Of a stretch of DNA of 64,000 nt, positions 26,120 through 35,731 are shown piece by piece. A program made the translations under genes and the position numbers. The notes beneath the pieces were generated by a model that had not been told where the DNA came from, searched no databases, and saw only the letters and a program-made list of their open reading frames with translations. The DNA is from Cetobacterium somerae (GTDB taxonomy: Bacteria; Fusobacteriota; Fusobacteriia; Fusobacteriales; Fusobacteriaceae). The stretch lies in the NCBI RefSeq assembly GCF_022430525.1, contig NZ_CP092522.1:62001-126000 (forward strand). Direction: 5' to 3'. Position 1 is the first letter of the stretch; each line of letters starts with the position of its first letter.

Positions 26120-27418
26120 TTAGAACAAAACACCACCAATTACTCCCGCAACTAAGAGAGGAATACTATAATGCATAAATGTAGGAATACAAGTATCCCT
26201 TATATGATCATGTTGACCATCAGCATTTAATCCAGCAGTTGGACCTAATGTGGAGTCAGAAGCTGGAGAACCAGCATCTCCAAGAGCTCCAGCACATGCT
26301 ATTAAAACAATAGTACCTAGAGGAGAAACACCAAGTTCTATACATAATGGAACATAAATAGCTGCTAAAATAGGAACTGTACCAAAAGATGTTCCTATTC
26401 CCATAGTTACAAAAAGACCAACTAAAAGCATTACAAATGATCCCATTAATTTACTTCCCCCAACAACCCCCACAACACTTTGAACAAGAGGAGCAATTGC
26501 GCCAGTATTTCTAATTACGCTTCCATAACCAGCCGCAACTAACATAATAAAAGCAATTAATCCCATAATACCAATACCACCATTTATTAAATCATCAATC
26601 TCATTCCATCTAATAACTTTAGTAATTAACATAAATAATATAGCAGCAATTGCTCCTAGAGGTAAAGATCCTGTATATAGTTGAATTCCAAAGGCTATTA
26701 TAGCAGATAATAAAGTGTACCAATGCTTTAACTCCATTTTTTCAGGTATCTCTTCATGAACACCAGCTATAGTTAAATCCTTGTAAACTCTTGGCTTTGT
26801 ATAGCTAATAAAAATAGCAATCAAAAGTCCTATTAACATTGCTAATCCTAAAATCCAAGTTGCTTTCCAAACTTGATTAAGCTCAATATTTAGTCCATTG
26901 CTGACAATCTGATCTCTAAGAATTCCGTGGAAAATCAAACCAAAGCCAACAGGTAAAACAATATATGGCATTTTTAAACCAAAAGTTAAAGCACAAGCCA
27001 TAGATCTTCTATCCATTTTTAACTCATCCATTAATTTTAATAAAGGAGGAATCAAAATAGGAATAAAAGCTATATGCACAGGTATTAAATTTTGTGAAAA
27101 GCAAGCTATTGTAGAAATAATTACGGCAAGAATCCATTTTTTTCCACTAACAACTTTTGAAATTTTTTTTGATAATAGTGCAGCGACTCCAGTACTATTA
27201 ATAGCAACAGCTAAAGTACCTAAAAGTACATAGCTCAGAGCAGTTTCAGAATTTCCACCCATGCCTAGTATCAAAGTTTTCATCGTTTCATTAACTCCAA
27301 TTCCTGAAGTTACTCCTGCAACTAAAGCAGCAATTAATATAGCTAAAATTACATTTAATTTTAATAAACTGAGTATAATCATAGTGGAAACAGAGAGTAT
27401 TACTGGATTAAAAATCAT
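26120..27418 (-). CDS. YuiF/NhaC-type transporter, probable histidine uptake
   Basis: 432 residues, about 11-12 membrane helices. The C-terminal motif GDAGSPASDSTLGPTAGL and an earlier CFSQNLIPVHIAFIPILIPP mark the Na+/H+ antiporter-like amino-acid transporter family that includes B. subtilis YuiF. It lies 30 bases downstream of hutH in the same direction, so histidine (possibly D-histidine as well) is the likely substrate, by context. AGGAGG precedes the ATG; the terminator at 26086 ends the operon. Confidence 0.85.
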   Translation of the reverse strand: MIFNPVILSVSTMIILSLLKLNVILAILIAALVAGVTSGIGVNETMKTLILGMGGNSETALSYVLLGTLAVAINSTGVAALLSKKISKVVSGKKWILAVIISTIACFSQNLIPVHIAFIPILIPPLLKLMDELKMDRRSMACALTFGLKMPYIVLPVGFGLIFHGILRDQIVSNGLNIELNQVWKATWILGLAMLIGLLIAIFISYTKPRVYKDLTIAGVHEEIPEKMELKHWYTLLSAIIAFGIQLYTGSLPLGAIAAILFMLITKVIRWNEIDDLINGGIGIMGLIAFIMLVAAGYGSVIRNTGAIAPLVQSVVGVVGGSKLMGSFVMLLVGLFVTMGIGTSFGTVPILAAIYVPLCIELGVSPLGTIVLIACAGALGDAGSPASDSTLGPTAGLNADGQHDHIRDTCIPTFMHYSIPLLVAGVIGGVLF

Positions 27419-27448
27419 ATTGCCCTCCTATTAATTTTGATGTAATTC

Positions 27449-28990
27449 TTAATTTTTAATATGATGATTTTCTTTTTCTAAAGATTCAATAATTAAATTT
27501 TTCTTAATTACATCTTCAACTGTATCTATATCAGGGTACATAACTCTATCTTCATCGTAATACTTTACATTTTCTCTGATGATTTTGTAAGCTTCTTGAG
27601 TCATTAAACCAAGAGAGTCTTTAGATTTTTTTAAATCAATTGCTTGACAAGCACATAAAATTTCCATAGCTATAACTTTTCTAGCATTACCTAAAATCTC
27701 TCCAGCTTTTCTAGCTGCAATTGTTCCCATAGAAACATGGTCCTCTTGATTAGCTGAAGATGGAATTGAATCAACAGATGCAGGATGTGCTAAAACTTTA
27801 TTTTCTGAAACTAAAGAAGCTGCACTATATTGAACAATCATAAATCCTGAATTAACACCACCTTTTTCAACTAAAAATGCAGGTAATCCATTATTTAATT
27901 GAGGATTAACAAGTCTTTCAATTCTTCTTTCAGATATATTAGCCATTTCAGAAAGAGCTATTCCTAAAAAATCAAATGGGAGTGCCATTGGTTGCCCATG
28001 GAAATTTCCGCCAGAGATAACTTCATCTTCATCTACAAAGATAATAGGATTATCGGTAACAGCATTCATCTCTATCTCTACTTTTGTTTTTATAAAATTA
28101 AAAGCATCCTTACTAGCTCCATGAATTTGAGGTATGCATCTTAAAGAGTACGGGTCTTGAGTTCTTAGCTCTCCTTGTTTTGTTATACATTTACTTCCTT
28201 TTAATATTTTTCTTATATTTTCAGCTGTTGTTATTTGCCCAGCGTGAGGTCTAACTTTATGAACTTTTTTATCAAAAGCACAGATAATTCCATTTAAGGC
28301 TTCTATACTTAAAGCACCTGCTAAATCAAGATGTTTCATTAAATTTAAAGCATCATATGTCACATGAGCACCAATAGATGTCATAACTTGTGTTCCATTT
28401 ATAAGAGCCAATCCCTCTTTAGATGAAAGAGAATCTAAGATTTTAATACCAGCTTTTTCCATAGCTTCTTTTCCAGAAAGAAGTTCATTTTTATAATAAG
28501 CTTTTCCTAAACCAAGCATAACTAATACCATATGAGAAAGAGGAGCTAAATCACCAGAAGCTCCTAAAGAACCCTTTTCTGGAATATATGGAGTTACATT
28601 TTTATTTAACATTTCAACAAGAGTATCTAAAGTTATTTTTCTAACTCCAGAATGTCCTTTACAAAGATTGACAATACGTAACATCATAATTCCTTTAACA
28701 TATTCAATGGATAAAGGGTTTCCTACTCCACAAGAGTGACTCATTATTAGATTTTTTTGAAGAGCTTCTGTTTCATTTTCAGAGATAACTTGATCAGAAA
28801 ATTTTCCAAAACCAGTAGTTATTCCATAACAAACTTTTTGATCTGCTACGTATCTTTCAACGAGCTCTCTAGCTTTTTCAACATCTTTATATACTTCTTC
28901 TGAAATTTTTACTTTGTAACCTTTTCTAGTAATATTCATAAGATCCTCTAATAAAATGTCCTTTTTTTCAATCACATAAGTATTTTTCAT
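27449..28990 (-). CDS. hutH: Histidine ammonia-lyase
   Basis: 513 residues, the normal length. It converts L-histidine to urocanate and ammonia, the first step of histidine degradation. The self-processed Ala-Ser-Gly that forms the MIO electrophile is in GSLGASGDLAPLSH (about 140-153); family motifs YGITTGFG and SSANQEDHVSMG are also present. The frame is open to 29014, overlapping the upstream regulator, but AAGGAGG lies just before the ATG at 28990 (MKNTYVIEKK). Second gene of the ROK-hutH-transporter operon. Confidence 0.97.
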   Translation of the reverse strand: MKNTYVIEKKDILLEDLMNITRKGYKVKISEEVYKDVEKARELVERYVADQKVCYGITTGFGKFSDQVISENETEALQKNLIMSHSCGVGNPLSIEYVKGIMMLRIVNLCKGHSGVRKITLDTLVEMLNKNVTPYIPEKGSLGASGDLAPLSHMVLVMLGLGKAYYKNELLSGKEAMEKAGIKILDSLSSKEGLALINGTQVMTSIGAHVTYDALNLMKHLDLAGALSIEALNGIICAFDKKVHKVRPHAGQITTAENIRKILKGSKCITKQGELRTQDPYSLRCIPQIHGASKDAFNFIKTKVEIEMNAVTDNPIIFVDEDEVISGGNFHGQPMALPFDFLGIALSEMANISERRIERLVNPQLNNGLPAFLVEKGGVNSGFMIVQYSAASLVSENKVLAHPASVDSIPSSANQEDHVSMGTIAARKAGEILGNARKVIAMEILCACQAIDLKKSKDSLGLMTQEAYKIIRENVKYYDEDRVMYPDIDTVEDVIKKNLIIESLEKENHHIKN

Positions 28991-29000
28991 TTCTTCCTCC

Positions 29001-30137
29001 TTAAAATAGTTCATCTATTAACGGTAACATTGTAGCTCCAAGAGAAACACTACGCTCTCCAAAGTTTGAAAATATAATTGTTTCACTTCCTCTAAAAAAA
29101 ATATTTTTATCATATATTTTTTTTATCAGTTTTTCTTTAAAGAAGTCTTTATATTGAGAGATATTTCCTGAAATAATAATTTTTTCTGGATTGTACATAA
29201 AAATAATATTTTTAATGCCAATAGATAAATAATCTAAATATTTTTCAAATATTTCTTTAATTTGTTTATTTTCAAAATTTTCATTTTTAAATACATCTTT
29301 TAATTTAACTATATTTGGATTAACTTTTTTCGCTTCTTCAACTAAAGATAGTTCAGAAACATACTTTCCCCAACACCCTTTATTTCCACATTCACATAAA
29401 AGTCCGTTGAAATTTATAATCATATGATTAACTCTAGAGGCTTTTAAAAAAAATTCACCATAAAAATCTTTCTCTATAAAACTTGACATATTTAAAGTAC
29501 TTGAAATATTAAGTACTAAAAAGTTAGAAAAATCTTTTCCTATTCCTAAAAATTTTTCAGCTATAGCACAAAGATTGGCCTCATTATCAATAAGAACTTT
29601 TAAGTTATATCTCTTAGACAGAATTTTAATTTTATCTAAATTAATTCTTATGGATGAAGTAATTTCAATTATATTATTTTCATTATCAACGATTCCAGGT
29701 ATAGATATTCCTATTCCTATAATTTTTTCTTTTACATGGTTTTGAATATCTGCAAGAAACTCATCTAAAGCGTCGTCAATTTTTTCTATTAAAGTTTCTT
29801 TAAAAAAGTCATCTTTTATAATAACCTCTTTTAATATTTCACCTCGTTCATTTCCAAGATGTATTTTCAATGCTTTCAAATGTACTGATATTCCTATACT
29901 ATAAAAAAAATTTTTTTCTAAAGAGTAATATTGTGCTTTTCTTCCTGAACCAGATCCTATTTTTAAATCCTCTTTTATAATATTTGTATTTAAAAATTTA
30001 TTAATAATCGTTTTTACAGTTGGAAAGCTTATATTTAAATCATTAGAAATATCAGCTATAGATAGATTCCTTTGTTTTTGATAAATATAATGAAAGACCT
30101 TTTTTTCATTATTTTCTTTTATTTTTTTTTGATACAT
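29001..30137 (-). CDS. ROK-family transcriptional regulator of the hut locus
   Basis: 378 residues. Winged helix at about 10-70 (SIADISNDLNISFPTVKTIINKFL), then a ROK sugar-kinase-like fold with DNEANLCAIAEKFLG, a zinc-binding segment with three cysteines (CECGNKGCWGKYVSE, about 243-257) and a late EKIIISGNIS. ROK regulators usually sense sugars; hut genes are more often controlled by HutC, HutP or LysR types. It is first in the leftward hut operon and divergent from hutU, so it probably controls both. The canonical EXGH catalytic region is degenerate (VNHMIINF), consistent with a regulator rather than a kinase. Confidence 0.87.
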   Translation of the reverse strand: MYQKKIKENNEKKVFHYIYQKQRNLSIADISNDLNISFPTVKTIINKFLNTNIIKEDLKIGSGSGRKAQYYSLEKNFFYSIGISVHLKALKIHLGNERGEILKEVIIKDDFFKETLIEKIDDALDEFLADIQNHVKEKIIGIGISIPGIVDNENNIIEITSSIRINLDKIKILSKRYNLKVLIDNEANLCAIAEKFLGIGKDFSNFLVLNISSTLNMSSFIEKDFYGEFFLKASRVNHMIINFNGLLCECGNKGCWGKYVSELSLVEEAKKVNPNIVKLKDVFKNENFENKQIKEIFEKYLDYLSIGIKNIIFMYNPEKIIISGNISQYKDFFKEKLIKKIYDKNIFFRGSETIIFSNFGERSVSLGATMLPLIDELF

Positions 30138-30196
30138 TTATTCCTCCAAAGATATTTTTAAAACCAATTTAGTAATTCAGATGTATTCTAATCAAA

Positions 30197-30225
30197 TATA
30201 TACCTTTAAAAAAAATTAAAGTCAA
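30197..30225 (-). promoter_or_regulatory. Promoter of the ROK-hutH-transporter operon
   Basis: On the minus strand: TTGACT (30220-30225), 17-base spacer, TATATA (30197-30202), about 60 bases upstream of the ROK gene start. A good sigma-70 match. Confidence 0.6.
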
Positions 30226-30301
30226 CACTTCTTTTTTTTAAAAAAAATTATAGTTCGTATTTTATTCTTAAAACATAATAATAGAGAGTATTGTATTTTT
30301 T

Positions 30302-30330
30302 TTGAATAGACTTTATATAAAATATATATT
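30302..30330 (+). promoter_or_regulatory. Candidate promoter of the hutUIG operon
   Basis: TTGAAT (30302-30307), 17-base spacer, TATATT (30325-30330), leaving a leader of about 95 bases before hutU. The 294-base divergent region 30138-30431 is otherwise AT-rich; I found no clear long palindrome to name as the ROK operator. Confidence 0.42.
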
Positions 30331-30431
30331 ATATTTTTCATATTTTTCGAGGTATTAACATTATCAGAAGTTAAATTTTTTAGAAATTATTAAAGTCATT
30401 TAAAAAATATAAAGTGTGGAGGTTTTAAATT

Positions 30432-32447
30432 ATGTTAAATCAAGAAATTTTCAATGCTATGACTATTAAGTTAACTGCCTATGATATCCCTTTAGAAGCA
30501 CCTAAGTTTGATCCTAAAATTAGAAGAGCTCCTAAAAGAGTTGTACATTTAGAAAAAGATGAAGTTGCATTAGCGTTAAAAAATGCTTTAAGATATATTC
30601 CAGAAGAATTCCATGAGATGTTAGCTCCTGAATTTTTAGAAGAGCTTCATACTCACGGTAGAATATATGGATATAGATTTAGACCTGCAGGAAATATTCA
30701 TGGAAAACCTATATTTGAATATGAAGGAAAATGTACTGATGCTAAAGCAATTCAAGTTATGATAGATAATAATTTAGATTTTGACATAGCTCTTTATCCA
30801 TATGAACTTGTGACTTATGGTGAAACAGGACAAGTTTGTCAAAACTGGATGCAATATAGATTAATTAAAAAATATCTTGAAAATATAACAATGGATCAAA
30901 CTTTAGTTGTAGCTTCAGGGCATCCAACAGGATTATTTAAATCTCACCCTTCAGCTCCTAGAGTTATAATAACTAATGGACTTATGATTGGAGCTTTTGA
31001 TGATTACGATAACTGGGCTAGAGGGGCAGCTCTTGGAGTAGCTAACTATGGTCAGATGACTGCAGGAGGATGGATGTACATTGGTCCTCAAGGAATAGTT
31101 CACGGTACGTATTCTACAATTTTAAATGCAGGAAGACTTTTCTGTGGAGTTCCTGCTGATGGAGATTTAGCGGGTAAACTATTTGTAACATCAGGACTTG
31201 GAGGAATGAGTGGCGCTCAAGGAAAAGCTACTGTTATAGCTAAAGGGGTTTCTATTATCGCAGAAGTTGATTTATCTAGAATTCAAACTAGATTAGAACA
31301 AGGTTGGATAAATAAATTTGTTTCAACTCCTAAGGAAGCTTTTGATTTAGCTAAAGAGAAAATGGATTCAAAAACTCCATATGCTATTGCTTATTTAGGA
31401 AATATAGTAGACTTATTAGAATACGCAGATGCAAATAACGTTCATATAGATCTGTTGTCTGATCAGACGTCTTGTCACGCAGTTTACGACGGAGGATATT
31501 GTCCAGTTGGGATAACATTTGAAGAAAGAACAAGATTACTAGCAGAAGATAGAGGAACTTTTAGGAAATTAGTTGATGAAACATTAAGAAGACACTACAA
31601 CGTAATTAAAAATTTAACAACTAAAGGGGTATACTTCTTTGATTATGGAAATAGTTTCTTAAAATCTATTTATGACATTGGAATTAAAGAGATATCAAAA
31701 AATGGAAGAGATGATAAAGGTGGATTTATATTTCCATCATATGTTGAAGATATTTTAGGACCAGAACTATTTGATTATGGTTATGGACCATTTAGATGGG
31801 TTTGTTTATCAGGTAAAAAAGAGGATCTTTTAAAAACTGATGCAGCAGCTCTTGAACTAGTAGATCCAAATAGAAGATATCAAGATAGAGATAACTATAT
31901 GTGGATTAAAGATGCAGATGAAAATGGACTTGTTGTAGGAACACAAGCTAGAATATTCTACCAAGATGCTATGAGTAGAACTGCAATAGCTTTAAAATTT
32001 AATGATATGGTTAGAAAAGGTGAGATAGGACCAGTTATGTTAGGACGTGATCACCATGATGTTTCAGGAACAGATTCACCATTTAGAGAAACATCAAACA
32101 TAAAAGATGGAAGTAATATTATGGCTGACATGGCAACACAATGTTTTGCTGGAAATGCTGCCAGAGGAATGACTATGATAGCATTACATAATGGTGGTGG
32201 AGTAGGAATAGGAAAATCTATTAATGGTGGATTTGGAATGGTTTTAGACGGAAGTAAAAGAGTAGATAATATTTTAGCTCAAGCAATGCCATGGGATGTT
32301 ATGGGAGGAGTTGCAAGAAGAGCTTGGGCAAGAAATCCACACTCTATAGAAACTGTTATAGAATTTAATAAAAATAATGAGGGAACAGATCATATTACTT
32401 TACCATATATTGTAAACGAAAATTTAATAGAAAAATTAGTAAAATAA
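30432..32447 (+). CDS. hutU: Urocanate hydratase, long form
   Basis: 671 residues; it adds water to urocanate to give imidazolonepropionate, using NAD+ as an electrophile. Recognised by YETGQ-like VTYGETGQVCQNW, the Gly-rich Rossmann segment SGLGGMSGAQGKA, the Cys-containing LSDQTSCHAVYDGGYCP, and the late HNGGGVGIGKSINGGFG. Most bacterial HutU proteins are about 550-560 residues, while the longer form, as in vertebrate UROC1, is about 670; this one is the long form. TGGAGG precedes the ATG. First gene of the rightward hut operon; hutI follows after 10 bases. Confidence 0.96.
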   Translation: MLNQEIFNAMTIKLTAYDIPLEAPKFDPKIRRAPKRVVHLEKDEVALALKNALRYIPEEFHEMLAPEFLEELHTHGRIYGYRFRPAGNIHGKPIFEYEGKCTDAKAIQVMIDNNLDFDIALYPYELVTYGETGQVCQNWMQYRLIKKYLENITMDQTLVVASGHPTGLFKSHPSAPRVIITNGLMIGAFDDYDNWARGAALGVANYGQMTAGGWMYIGPQGIVHGTYSTILNAGRLFCGVPADGDLAGKLFVTSGLGGMSGAQGKATVIAKGVSIIAEVDLSRIQTRLEQGWINKFVSTPKEAFDLAKEKMDSKTPYAIAYLGNIVDLLEYADANNVHIDLLSDQTSCHAVYDGGYCPVGITFEERTRLLAEDRGTFRKLVDETLRRHYNVIKNLTTKGVYFFDYGNSFLKSIYDIGIKEISKNGRDDKGGFIFPSYVEDILGPELFDYGYGPFRWVCLSGKKEDLLKTDAAALELVDPNRRYQDRDNYMWIKDADENGLVVGTQARIFYQDAMSRTAIALKFNDMVRKGEIGPVMLGRDHHDVSGTDSPFRETSNIKDGSNIMADMATQCFAGNAARGMTMIALHNGGGVGIGKSINGGFGMVLDGSKRVDNILAQAMPWDVMGGVARRAWARNPHSIETVIEFNKNNEGTDHITLPYIVNENLIEKLVK

Positions 32448-32457
32448 AGGAGTAAAA

Positions 32458-33702
32458 ATGGCGAGTGATTTATTAGTATATAATATAGGAGTTCTAATAA
32501 CTTCTAAAGAAATTGATATTATTAATAAAACCTCCATGGAAAATATAGAAGTATTAAATAATGCATATGTGGCTATAAAAAATGGCCACATATTTTCCTT
32601 AGGAGAAGGTGATTATGATAGTAGTCTTATAGAGAATAATACTATTCTTATTGATGCTGAAAAAAATGTTGTTATTCCTGGACTAATTGATTCTCATACT
32701 CATTTAGTACATGGTGGATCTAGAGAAAATGAGATGTTCTTAAAAGCTAAGGGAGCAACTTATATGGAAATTTTAAATGCTGGTGGTGGAATTTTAAGTA
32801 CTGTAAAAGCTACAAAAGAAGCTACAAAAGAGGAGCTAGTTGAAAAAGCTAAAATTAGTTTAAAAAAAATGTTAGCCTTTGGTGTTACTACAATTGAAAG
32901 TAAAAGTGGTTACGGATTAGATTTAGAAACAGAGATAAAGCAGCTAGAAGTTAATCAAATACTAGATAAAGAACAACCTATTGATATTGTTTCTACTTTT
33001 ATGGGAGCTCATGCTATTCCAAAGGAGTATAAAGGAAAAGAAGAGGCTTTTATTAAAAATATTATTCAAATGCTTCCTGAAATAAAAGCAAAAAATTTGG
33101 CAGAATTTTGTGATATTTTTTGTGAGCACGGAATTTTTTCTGTAGATCAAAGTAGAGAGGTACTAAAAGCAGCAAAAAAACTAGGATTTAAATTAAAAAT
33201 ACATGCTGATGAAATTGAAAGTATTGGAGGGGCTGAATTAGCTGGAGAGTTGGAGACTACATCATCTGAGCACTTAATGGCTGTTAGCGACGAAGGAATA
33301 ATAGCACTAAAAAATAGTGGAGTTATTGCTAATATTCTTCCTGGGACATCCTTTTATTTAAAAAAAGAATACGCTCCTGTTAGAAAAATGATTGACCATG
33401 GAGTTCAAATAGCTTTATCAACAGATTATAATCCTGGATCATGTCCTACTGAAAATTTACAACTAATTATGCAGATAGCAGCTTTATACTTAAATATGTC
33501 TCCAATAGAGATTATAAAAGCAGTTACAATAAATGGAGCAAAATCATTAAATAAAGAGAAGCAAATAGGTTCTATTGAAATTGGGAAAAAAGCTGATTTA
33601 GTTATGTTTAACTCTAAATCGTTAGAGTATATTCTTTATCATTTTGGTATTAATCATACAAAAATGGTTATAAAAAATGGAGAAATTGTGTATAATATTT
33701 AA
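32458..33702 (+). CDS. hutI: Imidazolonepropionase
   Basis: 414 residues; hydrolyses imidazolone-5-propionate to N-formimino-L-glutamate. Amidohydrolase fold with the metal motif DSHTHLVHGG (about 78-87), ESKSGYGLD, a second metal His in FMGAHAIP and KIHADEI, and the catalytic Asp in LSTDYNPGS. AAGGAG precedes the ATG. Third step of the pathway, translated directly after hutU. Confidence 0.96.
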   Translation: MASDLLVYNIGVLITSKEIDIINKTSMENIEVLNNAYVAIKNGHIFSLGEGDYDSSLIENNTILIDAEKNVVIPGLIDSHTHLVHGGSRENEMFLKAKGATYMEILNAGGGILSTVKATKEATKEELVEKAKISLKKMLAFGVTTIESKSGYGLDLETEIKQLEVNQILDKEQPIDIVSTFMGAHAIPKEYKGKEEAFIKNIIQMLPEIKAKNLAEFCDIFCEHGIFSVDQSREVLKAAKKLGFKLKIHADEIESIGGAELAGELETTSSEHLMAVSDEGIIALKNSGVIANILPGTSFYLKKEYAPVRKMIDHGVQIALSTDYNPGSCPTENLQLIMQIAALYLNMSPIEIIKAVTINGAKSLNKEKQIGSIEIGKKADLVMFNSKSLEYILYHFGINHTKMVIKNGEIVYNI

Positions 33703-33726
33703 TAAAAAGCTAGGAGAAGATAAGAT

Positions 33727-34671
33727 ATGTACTGGAGCGGAAGGATAGATGGAGAAGAATTAGATGTTCTTCGTATACACCAAGTTGTTAACGTTATGGA
33801 ATTAAATCAATTACTTAGAGTTGATTTAAAAGAGAAAAAAGTTTGTTTTGTAAGTTTTAATTCTGATGAGGGTGTTAGAAGAAACTCCGGAAGATTAGGA
33901 GCAAAAGATGGATGGATTCATGTTAAAAAAGCTTTGTCAGGATTCCCAATTTTTAAAGAAGATTTAAAATTTTATGATTTAAAAGAAACAATCGAAGTTA
34001 TAAATCATGACTTGGAGTCAGCTCATATAAGAATGTCTGAAATAGTTTCAGCTTTAAAAGAAAGAAATTTTCTAGTAGTTGTTTTAGGAGGAGGTCATGA
34101 TATAGCGTTTGCAAATTATTCTGGAATTTTAGATTATGCTTTAAAAAAAGAAGAAAAACCTAAGATTGGAATAATAAATTTTGATGCTCATTTTGATATG
34201 AGAGAGTATAAAAACGGTAGAAATTCAGGAACTATGTTTCTACAAATAGCTGATATTTGTAAGGAAAAAGCGTTAAATTTTGATTATAATGTTTTCGGAA
34301 TTCAAAAATTTTCTAACACTAAGAGACTTTTTGATAGAGCAGATGAATTAGGAGTTAAATATTATTTTGCTGAAGAGATAAGAACTATTCCAAGTGATGA
34401 TCTTTACTCGATTTTAAAGAGAAATGACTATATACATTTAACATTATGTACTGATGTATTTCATATAACTTCTGCTCCTGGAGTGAGTGCACCACAAACT
34501 TTTGGAGTTAATCCAAGAAATGCATTACCTCTTTTAAAAACAATTGCAAGATATTCAAAAAATTTAACAATAGATGTAGCAGAGATTAATCCAACCTTTG
34601 ATTATGATGATAGAACATCTAGATTGATGGCTAATATAATTTATGAACTTATTCTTAGTCATTTTGAATAA
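33727..34671 (+). CDS. hutG: Formimidoylglutamase
   Basis: 314 residues, arginase/ureohydrolase fold; hydrolyses formiminoglutamate to glutamate and formamide. The manganese site is seen as GGGHD (about 120-124), NFDAHFD (about 151-157) and CTDVFHITSAPGVSAPQ. The last of these differs from the usual DxD form seen in arginases but fits formimidoylglutamases. Position after hutI supports it over agmatinase. It completes a pathway with no separate N-formylglutamate step. Confidence 0.93.
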   Translation: MYWSGRIDGEELDVLRIHQVVNVMELNQLLRVDLKEKKVCFVSFNSDEGVRRNSGRLGAKDGWIHVKKALSGFPIFKEDLKFYDLKETIEVINHDLESAHIRMSEIVSALKERNFLVVVLGGGHDIAFANYSGILDYALKKEEKPKIGIINFDAHFDMREYKNGRNSGTMFLQIADICKEKALNFDYNVFGIQKFSNTKRLFDRADELGVKYYFAEEIRTIPSDDLYSILKRNDYIHLTLCTDVFHITSAPGVSAPQTFGVNPRNALPLLKTIARYSKNLTIDVAEINPTFDYDDRTSRLMANIIYELILSHFE

Positions 34672-34694
34672 TTATATACAATAAGGAGGAGAGA

Positions 34695-35483
34695 ATGAGT
34701 TTAAAAAAATTAAAGTTTTCAAAAATAAATCCAGCAGGAAATATAACTTTACTTTATGATATGAAAAATATAGATAGCGATGATATTCAAAAAATTTCTA
34801 AAATTTCTATGGGTGATTTAAATTTGTATGCAGAACAAGTAGGATTTATTAATGATACTCATCTTCAAATGATGGGCGGAGAGTTTTGTGGAAATGCTTG
34901 CAGATCTTTTGCAGCTTATTTAGCGTTTAATGATATAAATTTTAAAAATAAAAAAGATTATAAAATAACTTGCTCTGGTGAAAATTCAAAATTAAATGTA
35001 GAAGTTAGAGTTTCAGAAATTGATAATATATTTTTATCAAGAATTAAAATGCCTAAAAGTATTTCTACTGAAACAATAGATTTAAAATTATCAAAAGAAA
35101 AAATTTTAAAAATAAGTGAAATTATTTTTGAAGGAATTGTTCATTTTATTGTAGAGTCTTCTGTAGATAATGAAATTATAAATAAAATTAGAGAGTATTC
35201 TAATAAGAGAAAATATTCAGCTTTTGGAGTGATGTTTTTTGATTATAATAAAATGCATATGGTACCATATGTAGAAGTTCAAGGATTTGATGGAGTTTGG
35301 GAAAATAGTTGTGGATCAGGGACAACTGCAGTTGGATATTATTTAAAAAAATATAAAAATATAGATTTTGCAAAAATTATTCAACCGGGAGGTTGGTTAG
35401 AAGTTTCTCATGAAAATAATGAAGTTTTTATAGATGGTCCTGTTGAAATAGTTGCTGAGGGAATTTCTTATATAAATTTATAA
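34695..35483 (+). CDS. DapF-fold racemase, probable histidine racemase
   Basis: 262 residues in a diaminopimelate epimerase-like fold. The two catalytic cysteines of cofactor-independent racemases are in place: Cys65 (GGEFCGNACRSFAAYL) and Cys206 (NSCGSGTTAVGY). The family includes DapF, proline racemase-like proteins, CntK and a histidine racemase characterised in Fusobacterium nucleatum. As last gene of a hutU-hutI-hutG operon (23-base gap, AAGGAGGAG site), histidine is the obvious substrate: it could convert D-histidine to L-histidine for HutH, or make D-histidine. Substrate is inferred from context and family. Confidence 0.82.
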   Translation: MSLKKLKFSKINPAGNITLLYDMKNIDSDDIQKISKISMGDLNLYAEQVGFINDTHLQMMGGEFCGNACRSFAAYLAFNDINFKNKKDYKITCSGENSKLNVEVRVSEIDNIFLSRIKMPKSISTETIDLKLSKEKILKISEIIFEGIVHFIVESSVDNEIINKIREYSNKRKYSAFGVMFFDYNKMHMVPYVEVQGFDGVWENSCGSGTTAVGYYLKKYKNIDFAKIIQPGGWLEVSHENNEVFIDGPVEIVAEGISYINL

Positions 35484-35490
35484 AATATTA

Positions 35491-35520
35491 AGAGAGGAGA
35501 AAGTTCCTCTCTAATTTTTA
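35491..35520 (+). terminator. Terminator of the hutUIG-racemase operon
   Basis: An 8-bp stem (AGAGAGGA against TCCTCTCT) with loop GAAAGT and a T-rich tail, 8 bases after the racemase stop. The stretch 35521-35731 that follows is AT-rich with no supported gene. Confidence 0.85.
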
Positions 35521-35731
35521 TTTCAAAACTTTATTAAACGAAATTATTATTATCAATACTAAGTCATTAGCATGAGCTTTCAAATATTCTATGGAAGATT
35601 TTATATATTAGTGTATCAGAAAACTTATTTATTGAAAATAATTAACTTTAGTTGAATTCATGAAATAACTACTAGGAATATAAATATTCAGAGTTATATT
35701 AAATAATATATTTAGAAAATTATAAATTCCT

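Noticed and set aside
35521-35731. Possible decayed gene after the hut operon
   Set aside because: All frames are broken by stops and nothing recognisable remains; treated as spacer.
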